From CAYUVH01 sp964448135 (GTDB lineage: Bacteria; Verrucomicrobiota; Verrucomicrobiia; Limisphaerales; UBA8199), in NCBI GenBank assembly GCA_964448135.1, contig CAYUVH010000032.1, forward strand, positions 146,887-210,886: a DNA stretch of 64,000 nt. The letters run 5' to 3'. Of this stretch, positions 24,055 to 31,264 are shown in pieces. The first letter of the stretch is position 1. The number at the start of each line of letters is the position of its first letter. The notes under the pieces are model-generated. The model ran no database searches. It worked only from the letters and a program-made list of their open reading frames with translations, and was not told the origin of the DNA. The translations under genes were made by a program, and so were the position numbers.

Positions 24055-24606
24055 ATGAGCAAAAGCAAAAATGTGGTGCTGGGGGTGACGGGGTCCATCG
24101 CGGCTTACAAGGCGGCGGACCTGGCGAGTTTATTGGTCAAGGGTGGGTGTACGGTGCGGGTGGTGATGACCACGGACGCACAGAAGTTCATCACGACGCT
24201 GCCGTTCAAGACGCTTTCGCGGCATCCGGTGGTGACGGATTTGTACGATGAATCGGAGGGGTGGAAGCCTTCCCATATCGAACTGGCGGACGAGGCGGAT
24301 TTGCTGCTCGTGGCGCCGGCGACGGCCCAGACCATTGCGAAGATGGCCCTCGGGCTCGCGGATGACGCGCTGAGCTGTGTCGCGCTGGCATTGAATCCCA
24401 AGGCGAAAGTTCTGATCGCGCCGGCGATGAATGGAAAGATGTGGCTGCATCCGGCGACGCAGCAGAATGTCGCCACGTTGCGCAAGCGCGGAGCGGAATT
24501 TATCGGGCCGGAGAAGGGTTTGCTTTCGTGCGGGTATGAGGGGTTGGGACGGCTTTGGCCGGTGGACCAGGTGGCGAAGCGGGCGTTGGCGATGTTGGGG
24601 AAGTGA
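24055..24606 (+). CDS. coaC: Phosphopantothenoylcysteine decarboxylase, stand-alone CoaC
   Basis: A 183-aa flavoprotein that decarboxylates phosphopantothenoylcysteine to phosphopantetheine in coenzyme A synthesis. The HFCD signatures are present: VVLGVTGSIAAYKAADLASLL, the catalytic His in PSHIELADEADLLLVAPAT, the PAMN motif in LIAPAMNGKMW, and the active-site cysteine in LLSCGYEGLGRL. It ends where the CoaC half of bifunctional CoaBC ends; no CoaB (synthetase) domain follows in any frame, so CoaB must be encoded elsewhere. Its position after yicC-gmk resembles the common gmk-rpoZ-coaBC order, with no rpoZ visible here. Confidence 0.92.
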   Translation: MSKSKNVVLGVTGSIAAYKAADLASLLVKGGCTVRVVMTTDAQKFITTLPFKTLSRHPVVTDLYDESEGWKPSHIELADEADLLLVAPATAQTIAKMALGLADDALSCVALALNPKAKVLIAPAMNGKMWLHPATQQNVATLRKRGAEFIGPEKGLLSCGYEGLGRLWPVDQVAKRALAMLGK

Positions 24607-24727
24607 CGGGGTTAATGACGAAACACCAGCCTTCGCCGAGGCTATGGCTGGCGGGCCAATGACGAATGCGGCTTGGGCCGCCGCCCCTGACCGCGAAAAA
24701 AACCGGGGCAGCCGGTATGCGGACGTT

Positions 24728-24757
24728 GCCGCGGACAAGAATGTCCGCGCTCCGGGG
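24728..24757 (+). repeat. Dispersed palindromic repeat, family 1, inner stem type B
   Basis: GCCGCGG, ACAAGAATGT, CCGCGCTCCGGGG; a slightly diverged version of 19340-19370 with one base change in the outer arm and one in the loop. Confidence 0.8.
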
Positions 24758-24786
24758 CAGTTGCCCGCGATCTTCGAGCCGATTGA

Positions 24787-24860
24787 TTTCTCTGTGCCTC
24801 CGTGCGTCCGTGGTTTAAATGTCTTCTTTAAGCAGCAATGAACCACCGAGGCACAGAGAC
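24787..24860. repeat. Inverted repeat with CTCTGTGCCTC / GAGGCACAGAG arms
   Basis: The left arm (TTTCTCTGTGCCTCCGTGCG, then TCCGTGGTTT) faces the right arm (AACCACCGAGGCACAGAGAC) across ~24 bases. The arms could form a strong hairpin upstream of the sensor kinase gene. Such 'ACCACGGAGGCACAGAG' words are recurring intergenic sequences in this phylum as far as I know. Confidence 0.65.
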
Positions 24861-24915
24861 ACCAGGGAAGAGCGGCAGGGGATGCTGCGGGGCAGGTTGG
24901 TGAGGAGACTTCCGG

Positions 24916-26535
24916 GTGAGCACGCGCGAAGATCAACCGGTGAAGGGAGACGTGTGGGAGAAGATCAGTTTCTGGTACCGCCGCGCCATCGAGCTGCTGA
25001 ACATTCCCGAACCGGAGGCGCCCCAGCTCCGGCGGCGCATCGGCCTCATGGAGCGGGACATCATTCTCCCCCTCAAGGCCGCCGGGATCGCGATGCTCTT
25101 CTACTCGTTCCACTACAAGCCCTGGTTCGGCAAGGTGCTCAGCGTGCTGGACATCGCGGTGGAGACGACGCAGCAGTTCCTCCTCGTTTATCTCGCGTTC
25201 AACGCGGTGGTGGCCATCGTGCTGCTCAACATGGACCGCCTGCCGCTGGGATTGATCCAGTGGGTGGTCTTTATCACCGGCCTGGTGGACGCCTTGTTTC
25301 TTTCCGCGCTCACGCTGGTGACCGGCGGATATCAAAGCTTCCTCTACTGGATGTTCCTGGCGCTGATCGTGCGCACGGCGGTCAGCGTGCCGCGCACCAC
25401 GTCGCAATTGTCGCTGAATTTTGCCCTCATCGGTTGCTACGTGCTGGCCGGGGTGATCAACATTTCGATCGCGCAAAGCGTCGAAGATGAATTGCGCGCC
25501 ACGGCGGCGGAAAGACGCGTCTCGCAACGCGCCTCCTCGGTCCTGCAAACCAACGACCGCACCCGCGCACCTCGTCCACCCGGCCCGAGCCTGACTTCCA
25601 GCGTTCCCGCGATCGTAATGACGAACGCCGCCCCACGAACGACAGTCTCCCGTCCGAAACATTTCGCGCCGGAGGAAGCCGAACAGGAAAGCTGGCAATC
25701 ACCGTGGGTGGCGGAGTCGCTGGACAGCCCGGCCCAGCCGCTGCTCGTCCGGTTGCTGCTGTTGTTGCTGATGACGGCGTGCTGCTACGGCCTGCAACTA
25801 TTGCTGGAGCGCCAGCGGCGGGCGCTGGAGGAAGCGCGGGAGTTCGCGGCGCGCGAAGGTCAACTGCGCTCGGTGGGCCGGCTCGCGGCGGAATTCGCCC
25901 ACCAGATCAAGAATCCGCTGGCCATCATCCAGACGGCTTCCTACACGCTGCAAAAAAGCCTGCGGGAAGGTAAAAAGGACATCAGCCCGCAGGTCAAAAT
26001 CATCCAGGAGGAAGTCGAACGGTCGGACCAAATCATCACGCAAATCATGAGCCACGGCCAGTTGAGCGACGGCCGCGTGGAAAAGGTGGACGTGCGCGAG
26101 GAACTGGAAAACGCCATCGACCGCGTTTTTCCACCCGCGGCCAAATACCCGGTGGCGGTGACGCGCAAGATAGCGGGCGAGTTTCCGTCCCTGGTGATGT
26201 TGCGCCGCCACGTGGCGGACACATTTCAAAACCTGCTGCAAAATGCGCGCGAGGCGCTCGAAGGCCGCGAGGACGCGCGGGTCACCGTTTCGGCCACCTG
26301 CCATGGCGATCGTTCGATCGAAGTGACGATTGGAGACAATGGCCCGGGCATCGCAGCGGACAAGCGGGAAAAGATTTTCGAAGCCTACTACACGACCAAA
26401 GGCAAGGGGACCGGGCTGGGCCTGGCCATGGTAAAGCACAACGTGGAGCTTTACGGCGGCACGGTGCGCCTGGAATCGGAGCTTGGAAAGGGCACGCGCT
26501 TCATCGTAGTATTTCCAGCGAAATCGCTGGTCTGA
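24916..26535 (+). CDS. Membrane sensor histidine kinase, NtrB/AtoS-like transmitter
   Basis: A 539-aa protein starting with GTG, preceded by GAGGAG. The N-terminal third contains about four to five transmembrane helices (for example DIILPLKAAGIAMLFYSF; FLLVYLAFNAVVAIVLL; IQWVVFITGLVDALFLSAL; FALIGCYVLAGVINI). A polar linker (residues ~190-280) is followed by one more membrane helix (LLVRLLLLLLMTACCYGLQL), so the signal is probably sensed in the membrane. The H box EFAHQIKNPLAII carries the phospho-accepting His329. The ATPase domain has the N box (NLLQNARE, Asn443), IGDNGPGIA, and GKGTGLGLAMVKHN. The partner is evidently the NtrC-type regulator 103 bases downstream. Confidence 0.93.
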   Translation: MSTREDQPVKGDVWEKISFWYRRAIELLNIPEPEAPQLRRRIGLMERDIILPLKAAGIAMLFYSFHYKPWFGKVLSVLDIAVETTQQFLLVYLAFNAVVAIVLLNMDRLPLGLIQWVVFITGLVDALFLSALTLVTGGYQSFLYWMFLALIVRTAVSVPRTTSQLSLNFALIGCYVLAGVINISIAQSVEDELRATAAERRVSQRASSVLQTNDRTRAPRPPGPSLTSSVPAIVMTNAAPRTTVSRPKHFAPEEAEQESWQSPWVAESLDSPAQPLLVRLLLLLLMTACCYGLQLLLERQRRALEEAREFAAREGQLRSVGRLAAEFAHQIKNPLAIIQTASYTLQKSLREGKKDISPQVKIIQEEVERSDQIITQIMSHGQLSDGRVEKVDVREELENAIDRVFPPAAKYPVAVTRKIAGEFPSLVMLRRHVADTFQNLLQNAREALEGREDARVTVSATCHGDRSIEVTIGDNGPGIAADKREKIFEAYYTTKGKGTGLGLAMVKHNVELYGGTVRLESELGKGTRFIVVFPAKSLV

Positions 26536-26598
26536 TTGAAAGATTCGCAGTGAGAAATACCCAGGCCGAACGCGGGAGCCGGGCCGCCGCCATGGCGG

Positions 26599-26614
26599 TG
26601 GCGGGAGCATTGTA
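26599..26614 (+). promoter_or_regulatory. Candidate sigma-54 promoter (-24/-12) before the NtrC-type gene
   Basis: TGGCGGGAGCATTGTA aligns with the consensus TGGCACGN4TTGCA, matching the TGGC block and TTG with correct spacing. The -12 GC is GT here, a weak point. The predicted start of transcription would fall ~12 bases later, just ahead of the ATG at 26639. An autoregulated promoter would fit the adjacent sigma-54 activator, but this is based on one match read by eye. Confidence 0.25.
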
Positions 26615-26638
26615 CGCGCGCCGGAAAGCGATCCGCCC

Positions 26639-28069
26639 ATGAAAACGATGCTCCCGCCCGTGCTCGTCGTGGACGACGAGAAGAACATGCGCCTGGCTTT
26701 GCAGGACATGCTGGAGGACGAGAATTACACCGTGAAAGTGGCGGAGTCCGCCGAAGACGGGCTGCTGGCGCTGGGAGCGGAGGAATTTTTTCTCGTGATC
26801 ACCGACTTCCGCCTCGGCGGAATGAACGGGTACGAATTTCTGAAGCGCATCCGGTCCCAGTGGCCGGATGTGGCGGTGATCCTGTTCACGGCGCATCCGA
26901 CGCCGAAGATGGCGGCGGAGGCGATCAAGGCCGGCGCGACGGATTACCTGCCGAAGCCATTCGCGCCGGAGGAGCTGCTGCAGACGGTGGGGCATTGCGC
27001 CGAGCGCCACCTGCTCAAGCGCGACAACGCCAGCCTGCGCGCGCGCGCGACGGAGACATGGACGCTCGAGCAAATCGTGGGCGATTGCGCCCGGATGCGT
27101 GAAATGCGGCAATTGATCCAGACGGTGGCGCCGACGGACGCTCGCGTGTTGATTTTGGGCGAGAGCGGGACGGGCAAGGAACTGGTGGCGGGCGCGCTGC
27201 ACAGCCTGAGCCGGCGCGGGCAGTCGAATTACGTGCGGATCAATTGCGCGGCGATTCCGGAGAACCTGCTGGAAAGCGAATTGTTCGGCCACGAGAAAGG
27301 CGCCTTCACCGGCGCGATCCGGCAGAAGCCGGGACGGGTGGAGGAAGCGGACGGCGGCACGGTTTTTCTCGATGAAATCGCGGACATGAGCCGGCCGTTG
27401 CAGGCCAAGCTGCTGCGATTTTTGGAGGACGGGACGTTTACGCGAGTGGGCGGCACGCAGGAATTACGCGTCAATGTGCGCCTGGTGGCGGCGACGAACC
27501 GTGACATCATCAAGGCGATTGACGAGGACCAGTTTCGCGAAGACCTCTTTCACCGGTTGAACGTGGTGAAGTTTCTGCTGCCGCCGTTGCGGGAGCGCGG
27601 GGACGATGTGGTTCTGCTGGCGGGCCATTTTTTGAAGAGCTTCGGTGTGGCGCTGCACAAGGAGCCGCCGACCCTGACCGCGGCGGCGCAGCACAAGTTG
27701 CTGGGGCACCACTGGCCGGGGAATGTCCGCGAGCTGCGCAATGTCATCGAGCGCGCGCTGATTTTGCATACCGGCGCCGAGCTGCTGCCGGAGAGTCTGC
27801 CGGATTTTCACCTCGAGGCACGTCTGCGTCGCGGCGCGCCGGCCGCACCAGTGCCGGCGACGGAAGGTTCGCTCGACGAACGCATGGCGGAAATGGAGCG
27901 CAGCCTCATCACCTCCATCCTCGAACAGAATCGGCATAACCTGAGCCGCACGGCGGAGCAGTTGAAAATCAGCCGGCATGCGCTTCGCTACCGGATGCAG
28001 CGGCTGAACATTTCCGGCGGCAACGATACCGAGGAAGTCGCGGCCAACCCGAAGGAGAAGGCGATATGA
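26639..28069 (+). CDS. Sigma-54-dependent response regulator, NtrC family
   Basis: A 476-aa transcription activator. Residues 1-120 are a receiver domain with phospho-accepting Asp56 (LVITDFRLGG) and Lys106 (YLPKPFAP). The AAA+ domain has Walker A (GESGTGKE, residues 174-181), the sigma-54 contact loop GAFTGA (221-226) and Walker B (GGTVFLDEIADM). The C-terminus is a Fis-type helix-turn-helix (LEQNRHNLSRTAEQLKISRH). It activates RNA polymerase carrying sigma-54 when phosphorylated, presumably by the preceding kinase. Its stop codon overlaps the next gene's start by four bases, linking it to the hopanoid genes downstream, so it is either their regulator or simply co-transcribed. Confidence 0.95.
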   Translation: MKTMLPPVLVVDDEKNMRLALQDMLEDENYTVKVAESAEDGLLALGAEEFFLVITDFRLGGMNGYEFLKRIRSQWPDVAVILFTAHPTPKMAAEAIKAGATDYLPKPFAPEELLQTVGHCAERHLLKRDNASLRARATETWTLEQIVGDCARMREMRQLIQTVAPTDARVLILGESGTGKELVAGALHSLSRRGQSNYVRINCAAIPENLLESELFGHEKGAFTGAIRQKPGRVEEADGGTVFLDEIADMSRPLQAKLLRFLEDGTFTRVGGTQELRVNVRLVAATNRDIIKAIDEDQFREDLFHRLNVVKFLLPPLRERGDDVVLLAGHFLKSFGVALHKEPPTLTAAAQHKLLGHHWPGNVRELRNVIERALILHTGAELLPESLPDFHLEARLRRGAPAAPVPATEGSLDERMAEMERSLITSILEQNRHNLSRTAEQLKISRHALRYRMQRLNISGGNDTEEVAANPKEKAI

Positions 28070-28443
28070 ACGGCCTCCCATTCCAATTCCTGGCGGAAGT
28101 GGATCCCCAGGACATCATGAATTCGATGCGCAACCTGGATCCCTCGGTCCGGGAGCGCTTGATCGTGGTGGGCTCCATTACTCTGATCACCCTGTTTATC
28201 GCCATCTGGGTGGTTTTCTTTCGGGGCGGCGGAGGGAAGTCCCGCTCCCGCCGGCACCGTCGACGGCAGGAACATTCGGAGAAACCGGCGCCGATCGTGA
28301 CGGACGCGCCGAAGGAAGCCGAGGACGGGGAACGCCGTCATCGCCGGCGCCGGCGCGAACATCGTCCACGCAATCCCACCCTCGCCGAAACCGGCGGCCT
28401 GCCGCCGAAACGTCCGAACAGCCCGCCCGATTCGGACATCTGA
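28066..28443 (+). CDS. Small single-span membrane protein with highly basic tail
   Basis: A 125-aa protein. A polar N-terminus (MNGLPFQFLAEVDPQDIMNS) precedes one transmembrane helix (LIVVGSITLITLFIAIWVVF). After the helix come GGGGKSRSRRHRRRQEH and RRHRRRRREHRPRN, so the tail is strongly positive and would lie in the cytoplasm, probably binding nucleic acid or phospholipid headgroups. It starts inside the stop of the response regulator gene and ends three bases before hpnD. No family is recognised. The Arg-rich tail may be a low-complexity extension of little function. Confidence 0.75.
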   Translation: MNGLPFQFLAEVDPQDIMNSMRNLDPSVRERLIVVGSITLITLFIAIWVVFFRGGGGKSRSRRHRRRQEHSEKPAPIVTDAPKEAEDGERRHRRRRREHRPRNPTLAETGGLPPKRPNSPPDSDI

Positions 28444-28446
28444 ACC

Positions 28447-29313
28447 ATGGAAGCCAGTCGCGCGATCACAAATCGCAGCTCCTCCAACCTTGCGCTGGCC
28501 TTTGGAATGTTGCCCAAACCGAAGCGCGACGCCATGTCCGCGCTCTACGCGTTCTGCCGCGAGGTGGATGACGTCGCCGACGAGGATTCCGTGCCGGTGG
28601 AACGCCGGCGCGCCTCCCTGGCGGCCTGGCGGGCGGACATACGGCGCGCGTGCGAAAACGGCAGGCCGGAGCACATCGTCAACCAGGAGTTCCAACCGGT
28701 GATCCAGCACTACCGCCTGCCCTTCGGGCTTTTCGACGAACTGCTCCAGGGCGTCGAGATGGACCTGGACATCAAGCGTTACGAGAGTTGGGAGACGCTG
28801 GAGAAATACTGTTACCGGGTGGCGTCGGTGGTAGGCCTGTTGAGCATCGAGATTTTTGGCTACACCTCGCCCAAGTGCCAGGACTACGCGATCCATCTCG
28901 GCAAGGCCCTGCAACTCACGAACATTTTGCGCGATGTGCGCGGAGATGCGGAACGCGAGCGCATTTACCTGCCGCTCCAGGATCTGGAACGCTTCGGCGT
29001 GCGGCCCGAGGAGATTTTACGTTCCGAATACTCGCCGCGGTTCGTGGAGCTGGCACAATTCACCGCGGCCCGCGCGCGAAAATATTACCAGCTCGCGCGG
29101 GAAACGCTGCCGGTGCAGGACCGGCGCTCGATGGTGGCGGCGGAAATGATGGGCATGGTTTATTGGCGGCTGCTGCGGAAACTCGAGCGCGAGCAATTCA
29201 ATGTCTTCCGTGACAAACCGCCCCGGCTCAACAAGGGACAAAAACTCTGGCTGATCCTCGGCGCCTGGTGCCGCTTTCTCGCCGGGGTGACTGCGCCCGC
29301 CTATGGCGTCTGA
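28447..29313 (+). CDS. hpnD: Squalene/phytoene synthase family protein, presqualene diphosphate synthase HpnD
   Basis: A 288-aa prenyl-transferring enzyme condensing two farnesyl diphosphates to presqualene diphosphate in bacterial hopanoid/squalene synthesis. The first Asp-rich motif is in YAFCREVDDVADED and the second in LTNILRDVRGDAERERIYLP; the block YCYRVASVVGLLSIEIFGY between them is typical. The assignment to HpnD rather than phytoene synthase rests on the HpnK partner immediately downstream. HpnC and HpnE, which finish squalene in this route, are not in the window. Its end overlaps hpnK by 11 bases. Confidence 0.9.
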   Translation: MEASRAITNRSSSNLALAFGMLPKPKRDAMSALYAFCREVDDVADEDSVPVERRRASLAAWRADIRRACENGRPEHIVNQEFQPVIQHYRLPFGLFDELLQGVEMDLDIKRYESWETLEKYCYRVASVVGLLSIEIFGYTSPKCQDYAIHLGKALQLTNILRDVRGDAERERIYLPLQDLERFGVRPEEILRSEYSPRFVELAQFTAARARKYYQLARETLPVQDRRSMVAAEMMGMVYWRLLRKLEREQFNVFRDKPPRLNKGQKLWLILGAWCRFLAGVTAPAYGV

Positions 29314-30184
29314 GGGCAGGGCGGCTTCGGACGACCGGCAGGTCGTCCCTACCCACAAGGGCGCCACGCGGCGGCTGGTGGTCAATGCCGATGACTACGG
29401 CCGTTCGGCGTCCATCAATGAAGCGGTGATCCGCGCGCATCGCGAGGGCATCCTAACCACGGCGAGCCTCATGGTGAACGAGCCGGGCTGCGCGGAAGCG
29501 GTGGCGCGCGCGCGCGAAAACCCGCGGCTCGGCGTGGGCCTGCACCTCGCGCTTTTGTGCGGGCGATCCGCCCTGCCGCCCGCGGAAATTCCCGGGCTGA
29601 CCGACGCGGAGGGAAACTTCACCAACAGCCCCTTCACCGCGGGCTGGCGCTATTTTTTTTCGCGCCAGCTGCACGAGCCGCTGCGGAAGGAAATCCGCGC
29701 GCAGTTCGCCCGATTTCGAGAGACCGGACTGACCCTCGACCATGTGAACGGGCATTTGCACCTGCACCTCCATCCGGTGGTGTTTGGGATTTTGCTGGAA
29801 GAGGCGAAGGCGTTTGGCATCGAGCGCATGCGATTGACGCGGGATCCTTTGCGCCTGAATTTGCGCATCGCGCGCGGGCACCTGGGTTATCGGTTGAGCC
29901 ACGCGGCGATCTTCGGCGTGCTGGGCGGCGGGCGGACCCGGCGGAAATTTGAGGAACGCGGGCTGCGGCACACGCGGGCGGTATTCGGGTTGTTGCAAAA
30001 TGCGCGAGTGGACGAGGATTACATCCTCAAGCTGCTGCCCGAACTGCCCGCCGGAGATTCAGAGCTTTACTCACACCCCTCGCTTGATGAGTTTAAGAAT
30101 GAATTCGAGGCACTCATCAGCCCCCGCGCGCGGGCGCTGGTCGAAAAGCTCGGTATCAAACTCATTCGCTACCAGGATTTGTGA
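29303..30184 (+). CDS. hpnK: Hopanoid biosynthesis-associated deacetylase HpnK, YdjC/ChbG fold
   Basis: A 293-aa metal-dependent deacetylase of the YdjC family, of the type linked to hopanoid clusters. The metal motif is VVNADDYGRSASINEAVIRA; further conserved blocks are TTASLMVNEPGCAEAVARA, LGVGLHLALLCGRSALPP, LTLDHVNGHLHLHLHPVVFG and GDSELYSHPS near the C-terminus. The start ATG lies within hpnD (11-base overlap). The first ~25 residues, SDDRQVVPTHKGATRR, are encoded partly by a family 2 palindrome at 29329-29354 and are absent from the conserved core, so the catalytic domain really begins at RRLVVNADDYG. Confidence 0.9.
   Translation: MASEGRAASDDRQVVPTHKGATRRLVVNADDYGRSASINEAVIRAHREGILTTASLMVNEPGCAEAVARARENPRLGVGLHLALLCGRSALPPAEIPGLTDAEGNFTNSPFTAGWRYFFSRQLHEPLRKEIRAQFARFRETGLTLDHVNGHLHLHLHPVVFGILLEEAKAFGIERMRLTRDPLRLNLRIARGHLGYRLSHAAIFGVLGGGRTRRKFEERGLRHTRAVFGLLQNARVDEDYILKLLPELPAGDSELYSHPSLDEFKNEFEALISPRARALVEKLGIKLIRYQDL
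29329..29354 (+). repeat. Family 2 palindromic repeat in the 5' part of hpnK
   Basis: GGACGACC, GGCA, GGTCGTCC form a stem followed by CTACCC. It adds SDDRQVVPT in frame to the HpnK N-terminus. Same layout as 15358-15385 and 17208-17238. Confidence 0.65.
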
Positions 30185-30185
30185 T

Positions 30186-30605
30186 ATGATCAAAATGCTT
30201 CTCATTTTGCTGGTCGGACTGATCTTCGAAAGCGCGGGCGTGGTGTTCCTGAAAAAGGGAATGGTCGAGATAGGCGGCGCCGGCGTGAAAGACTCGGCGG
30301 ATTTTGTGCGCGTCGTGAAAGCCGGCGCCGCCAATCCGCGCATGCTCGTGGGTGTGCTATTCGAAGCGTTCTTTTTTGCCTCACTGCTGCTGCTCATGTC
30401 CAAGAGCGACATCAGCTTCCTCTGGCCGCTGACGGGTTTGAGCTTCGTTTTTGCGACCTTCGCGGCGGTCTGGTTTCTGCACGAGCGGGTGTCGGGCATG
30501 CGGTGGGTGGGCGTCGTGCTGATCATGCTGGGGGCGGCGCTGATCAGTTACAGCGAACATTCCAAGCCCAAGGCGGAGCCCAATTCCGTGGCCTCCACGC
30601 CGTAA
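30186..30605 (+). CDS. DMT/EamA-type small membrane protein
   Basis: A 139-aa protein with four transmembrane helices: MLLILLVGLIFESAGVVFL; MLVGVLFEAFFFASLLLLM; FLWPLTGLSFVFATFAAVWF; and RWVGVVLIMLGAALISY. The tail (HSKPKAEPNSVAS) is hydrophilic. This is the size and topology of small multidrug-resistance or half-size EamA transporters, and a protein of this type is often found beside hpnK in hopanoid clusters. It starts just one base after the hpnK stop, so the operon continues. Its cargo is unknown; a lipid or lipid-precursor transporter would fit the neighbours. The next gene (30613) is convergent. Confidence 0.82.
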   Translation: MIKMLLILLVGLIFESAGVVFLKKGMVEIGGAGVKDSADFVRVVKAGAANPRMLVGVLFEAFFFASLLLLMSKSDISFLWPLTGLSFVFATFAAVWFLHERVSGMRWVGVVLIMLGAALISYSEHSKPKAEPNSVASTP

Positions 30606-30612
30606 CCCCGGA

Positions 30613-31257
30613 TTACTTCAGCGCGGAAATAATTACGTTCGCCAGTTTTTCCGCCGCTGATTTGCTGCGCCGCTGCAGCCGCAATAAATCACCAATCCGC
30701 GCGGGCGATCTCAAAATCAGCCACGCCAGTTTACGGGCGTCCAACCGCCAATCCGCCGTCACGAGCTGGTTGAAATCAATCGCGAGATCCTCGTCCGCCG
30801 TATCGAGCACGATTCGCACGGTGACGCAGGGAATTTTTCGTTCCCGGCATATCGCCGCCACCACGAAGGATTCCATCTCCACCGCGTCGGCGCCGGTGGA
30901 CTCGCGCAGTTGCTGCTTCCCGGCCGCCGTCGTGGCAATGCGATCGACTCCCAGAAATTGCACCGGCCGCGCGCCGGCCGCGCGCAATTTCTTTTCCAAT
31001 TCTCCGCCGACATCGCCCGAGTAAATGATCGTGCCGGTTTTCAAACCAGGATCGAGTCCGCCGGCAAAGCCACAAGTCAGGGCCAGCGCTGGATTGGTTT
31101 GCGCCAACGCCGATTCCGCTGACCGCCGGGCATTCGCCGGCCCCATGCCGAGGACACAGGTGTGCACGGCCGACATTCCGGCGGTCAGCCTTCGAAATGG
31201 CGCCGCCTCTTCCTTCACGGCAAAGGCGACAAGAACGGGTGTGGCGGAGCTACCCAT
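30613..31257 (-). CDS. hpnG: Hopanoid-associated phosphorylase/nucleosidase, HpnG-like
   Basis: A 214-aa protein of the PNP_UDP (nucleoside phosphorylase / MTA-SAH nucleosidase) fold. Key blocks: VLVAFAVKEEAAPFRRL, LALTCGFAGGLDPGLKTGTI, and ADAVEMESFVVAAICRERKI (the family MESF motif, whose Glu binds ribose). Members linked to hopanoids (HpnG) release adenine from adenosylhopane to give ribosylhopane. The ATG at 31257 (MGSSATPVLVAF) is chosen; the open frame extends upstream into the adjoining gene. Co-directional with, and eight bases after, the 1224-aa protein gene. Convergent with the hpnD-hpnK operon. Confidence 0.82.
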   Translation of the reverse strand: MGSSATPVLVAFAVKEEAAPFRRLTAGMSAVHTCVLGMGPANARRSAESALAQTNPALALTCGFAGGLDPGLKTGTIIYSGDVGGELEKKLRAAGARPVQFLGVDRIATTAAGKQQLRESTGADAVEMESFVVAAICRERKIPCVTVRIVLDTADEDLAIDFNQLVTADWRLDARKLAWLILRSPARIGDLLRLQRRSKSAAEKLANVIISALK

Positions 31258-31264
31258 GCGCGGC

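Larger units (their letters stand above)
24607..24915. other. Gene-free spacer with repeats
   Basis: No gene is supported. It holds a family 1 palindrome at 24728-24757 and a long inverted repeat at 24787-24860 whose arms contain CTCTGTGCCTC and GAGGCACAGAG. The GTG of the sensor kinase gene follows, with GAGGAG about 10 bases before it. Confidence 0.55.
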
